From: Verrucomicrobiota bacterium
GTDB lineage: Bacteria > Verrucomicrobiota > Verrucomicrobiia > Limisphaerales > UBA8199
Assembly: GCA_003176045.1 (NCBI GenBank)
Contig: PSRM01000074.1
Span: forward strand, 1-39,284
Reading direction: 5' to 3'
DNA length: 39,284 nucleotides
The position numbers and the translations under genes were made by a program. The first letter of the stretch is position 1; every line of letters begins with the position of its first letter. The notes below the pieces were generated by a model. The model saw nothing but the letters and a program-made list of their open reading frames with translations, was not told where the DNA came from and did no database searches. Below are positions 39,095-39,284 of the stretch, piece by piece.

Positions 39095-39205
39095 GACAGG
39101 AGCGCGGCATTTATGCCGCTTCACCATCGGATCGAAGAGAGGCCGCGTATTAAACTGAACGCGGCCTTTCATTTGTCCTGTGAAGCGGCATAAATGCCGC
39201 GCTCC
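39095..39205. repeat. Double-hairpin palindromic element, copy D6
   Basis: GGAGCGCGGCATTTATGCCG-CTTCAC (39099-39125) is the inverse of GTGAAGCGGCATAAATGCCG-CGCTCC (39180-39205), perfectly paired. In the loop lies GGCCGCGTATTAAACTGAAC-GCGGCC (39141-39166), a third hairpin. It shares GGAGCGCGG ends with D1 and D5. Confidence 0.93.
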
Positions 39206-39216
39206 GTACGAGCAAA

Positions 39217-39238
39217 GAGCCGGATTTGCATCCGGCTC
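39217..39238 (-). terminator. Rho-independent-like terminator for the partial gene at the right edge
   Basis: GAGCCGGAT-TTGC-ATCCGGCTC is a perfect 9-bp stem with a 4-base loop; on the minus strand it is followed by TTTGCTC. It begins right after the TGA of the partial minus-strand frame at 39239-39241. Confidence 0.65.
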
Positions 39239-39284
39239 TCAGTGGTGACGAGGTTTATACGCCTTCACCCAGGCGCTCAGAAGG
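39239..39284 (-). CDS. 3' end of a minus-strand gene (partial, runs off right edge)
   Basis: The only visible codons read LLSAWVKAYKPRHH followed by TGA (39239-39241). The stop sits immediately before a strong hairpin, as expected for a gene end. Too short to identify; the rest lies beyond the window. Confidence 0.45.
   Translation of the reverse strand, partial: LLSAWVKAYKPRHH

Noticed and set aside
7025-39205. CRISPR array
   Set aside because: Repeats are palindromic, dispersed and not regularly spaced with unique spacers; no cas gene is present.
1-39284. Insertion sequences, integrases, tRNA or rRNA genes
   Set aside because: I found no transposase or integrase frame and no cloverleaf or rRNA-like segment; the repeats here carry no obvious mobility gene apart from the uncertain GxxExxY link.

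Overview
The window reads as chromosomal DNA of a Verrucomicrobiota member close to the Limisphaerales/Pedosphaeraceae type. The reasons are PEP-CTERM proteins ending in VPEPATFALAGLG-type anchors, very large secreted proteins built from NHL and immunoglobulin-like repeats (YQW..N..NI.GAT), many secreted carbohydrate-active proteins, GC-rich DNA, weak Shine-Dalgarno sites and a very high density of interspersed palindromic repeats. This is inference from protein style; there is no rRNA or other phylogenetic marker here.

Layout. 1-7.9 kb: the 5' part of an RCC1/Ig/HYR surface protein, a small zinc-ribbon membrane protein, a DUF3857-transglutaminase-DUF2569 membrane protein, a FecR-domain exported protein with a duplicated, broken copy of its own start, and a rhomboid protease. 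8.1-14.5 kb: gamma-glutamyltransferase, an unrecognised gene, a DUF433/DUF5615 toxin-antitoxin-like pair, a secreted glycosidase-like beta-propeller, a nucleotidyltransferase-fold gene with a small partner, and a lipoprotein. 14.7-23.1 kb: two tandem PEP-CTERM paralogues fused in one frame, a CBM9-like lipoprotein, a second nucleotidyltransferase-fold gene with a small ATGA-coupled partner, a PEP mutase/isocitrate lyase family enzyme between two direct repeats, a small membrane protein overlapping another glycosidase-like gene, and a GH20 hexosaminidase. 23.2-30 kb: a 1680-residue NHL/Ig protein, a DUF642-like protein sharing its C-terminal domain, and a SHOCT/glycine-repeat protein. 30.2-39.3 kb: housekeeping-type genes (an AONS/KBL-family aminotransferase, rlmN, a GxxExxY protein, a ClC channel with CBS domains, a WecA/MraY-like transferase, manA and accA).

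How the genes work together. The cell-surface and secreted carbohydrate-active genes (GH20, two beta-propeller glycosidases, CBM9 lipoprotein, Ig/NHL proteins, PEP-CTERM proteins) suggest glycan scavenging and an elaborate envelope. manA and the polyprenyl-phosphate sugar transferase supply surface polysaccharide synthesis, and accA fatty acids. Few operons are apparent. The likely coupled pairs are DUF433/DUF5615, the two nucleotidyltransferase/partner pairs, the small membrane protein with the glycosidase, and accA-manA.

The most striking feature is the repeat content. At least six unrelated or loosely related palindromic or low-complexity families occupy most intergenic gaps. Several copies lie in frame inside genes, including universally conserved enzymes: a roughly 79-codon insert in rlmN, a roughly 29-codon insert in manA, a 65-bp double hairpin in a glycosidase, and a repeat-encoded C-terminal tail on the GxxExxY protein. 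No transposase, integrase, CRISPR array, tRNA or rRNA was recognised.
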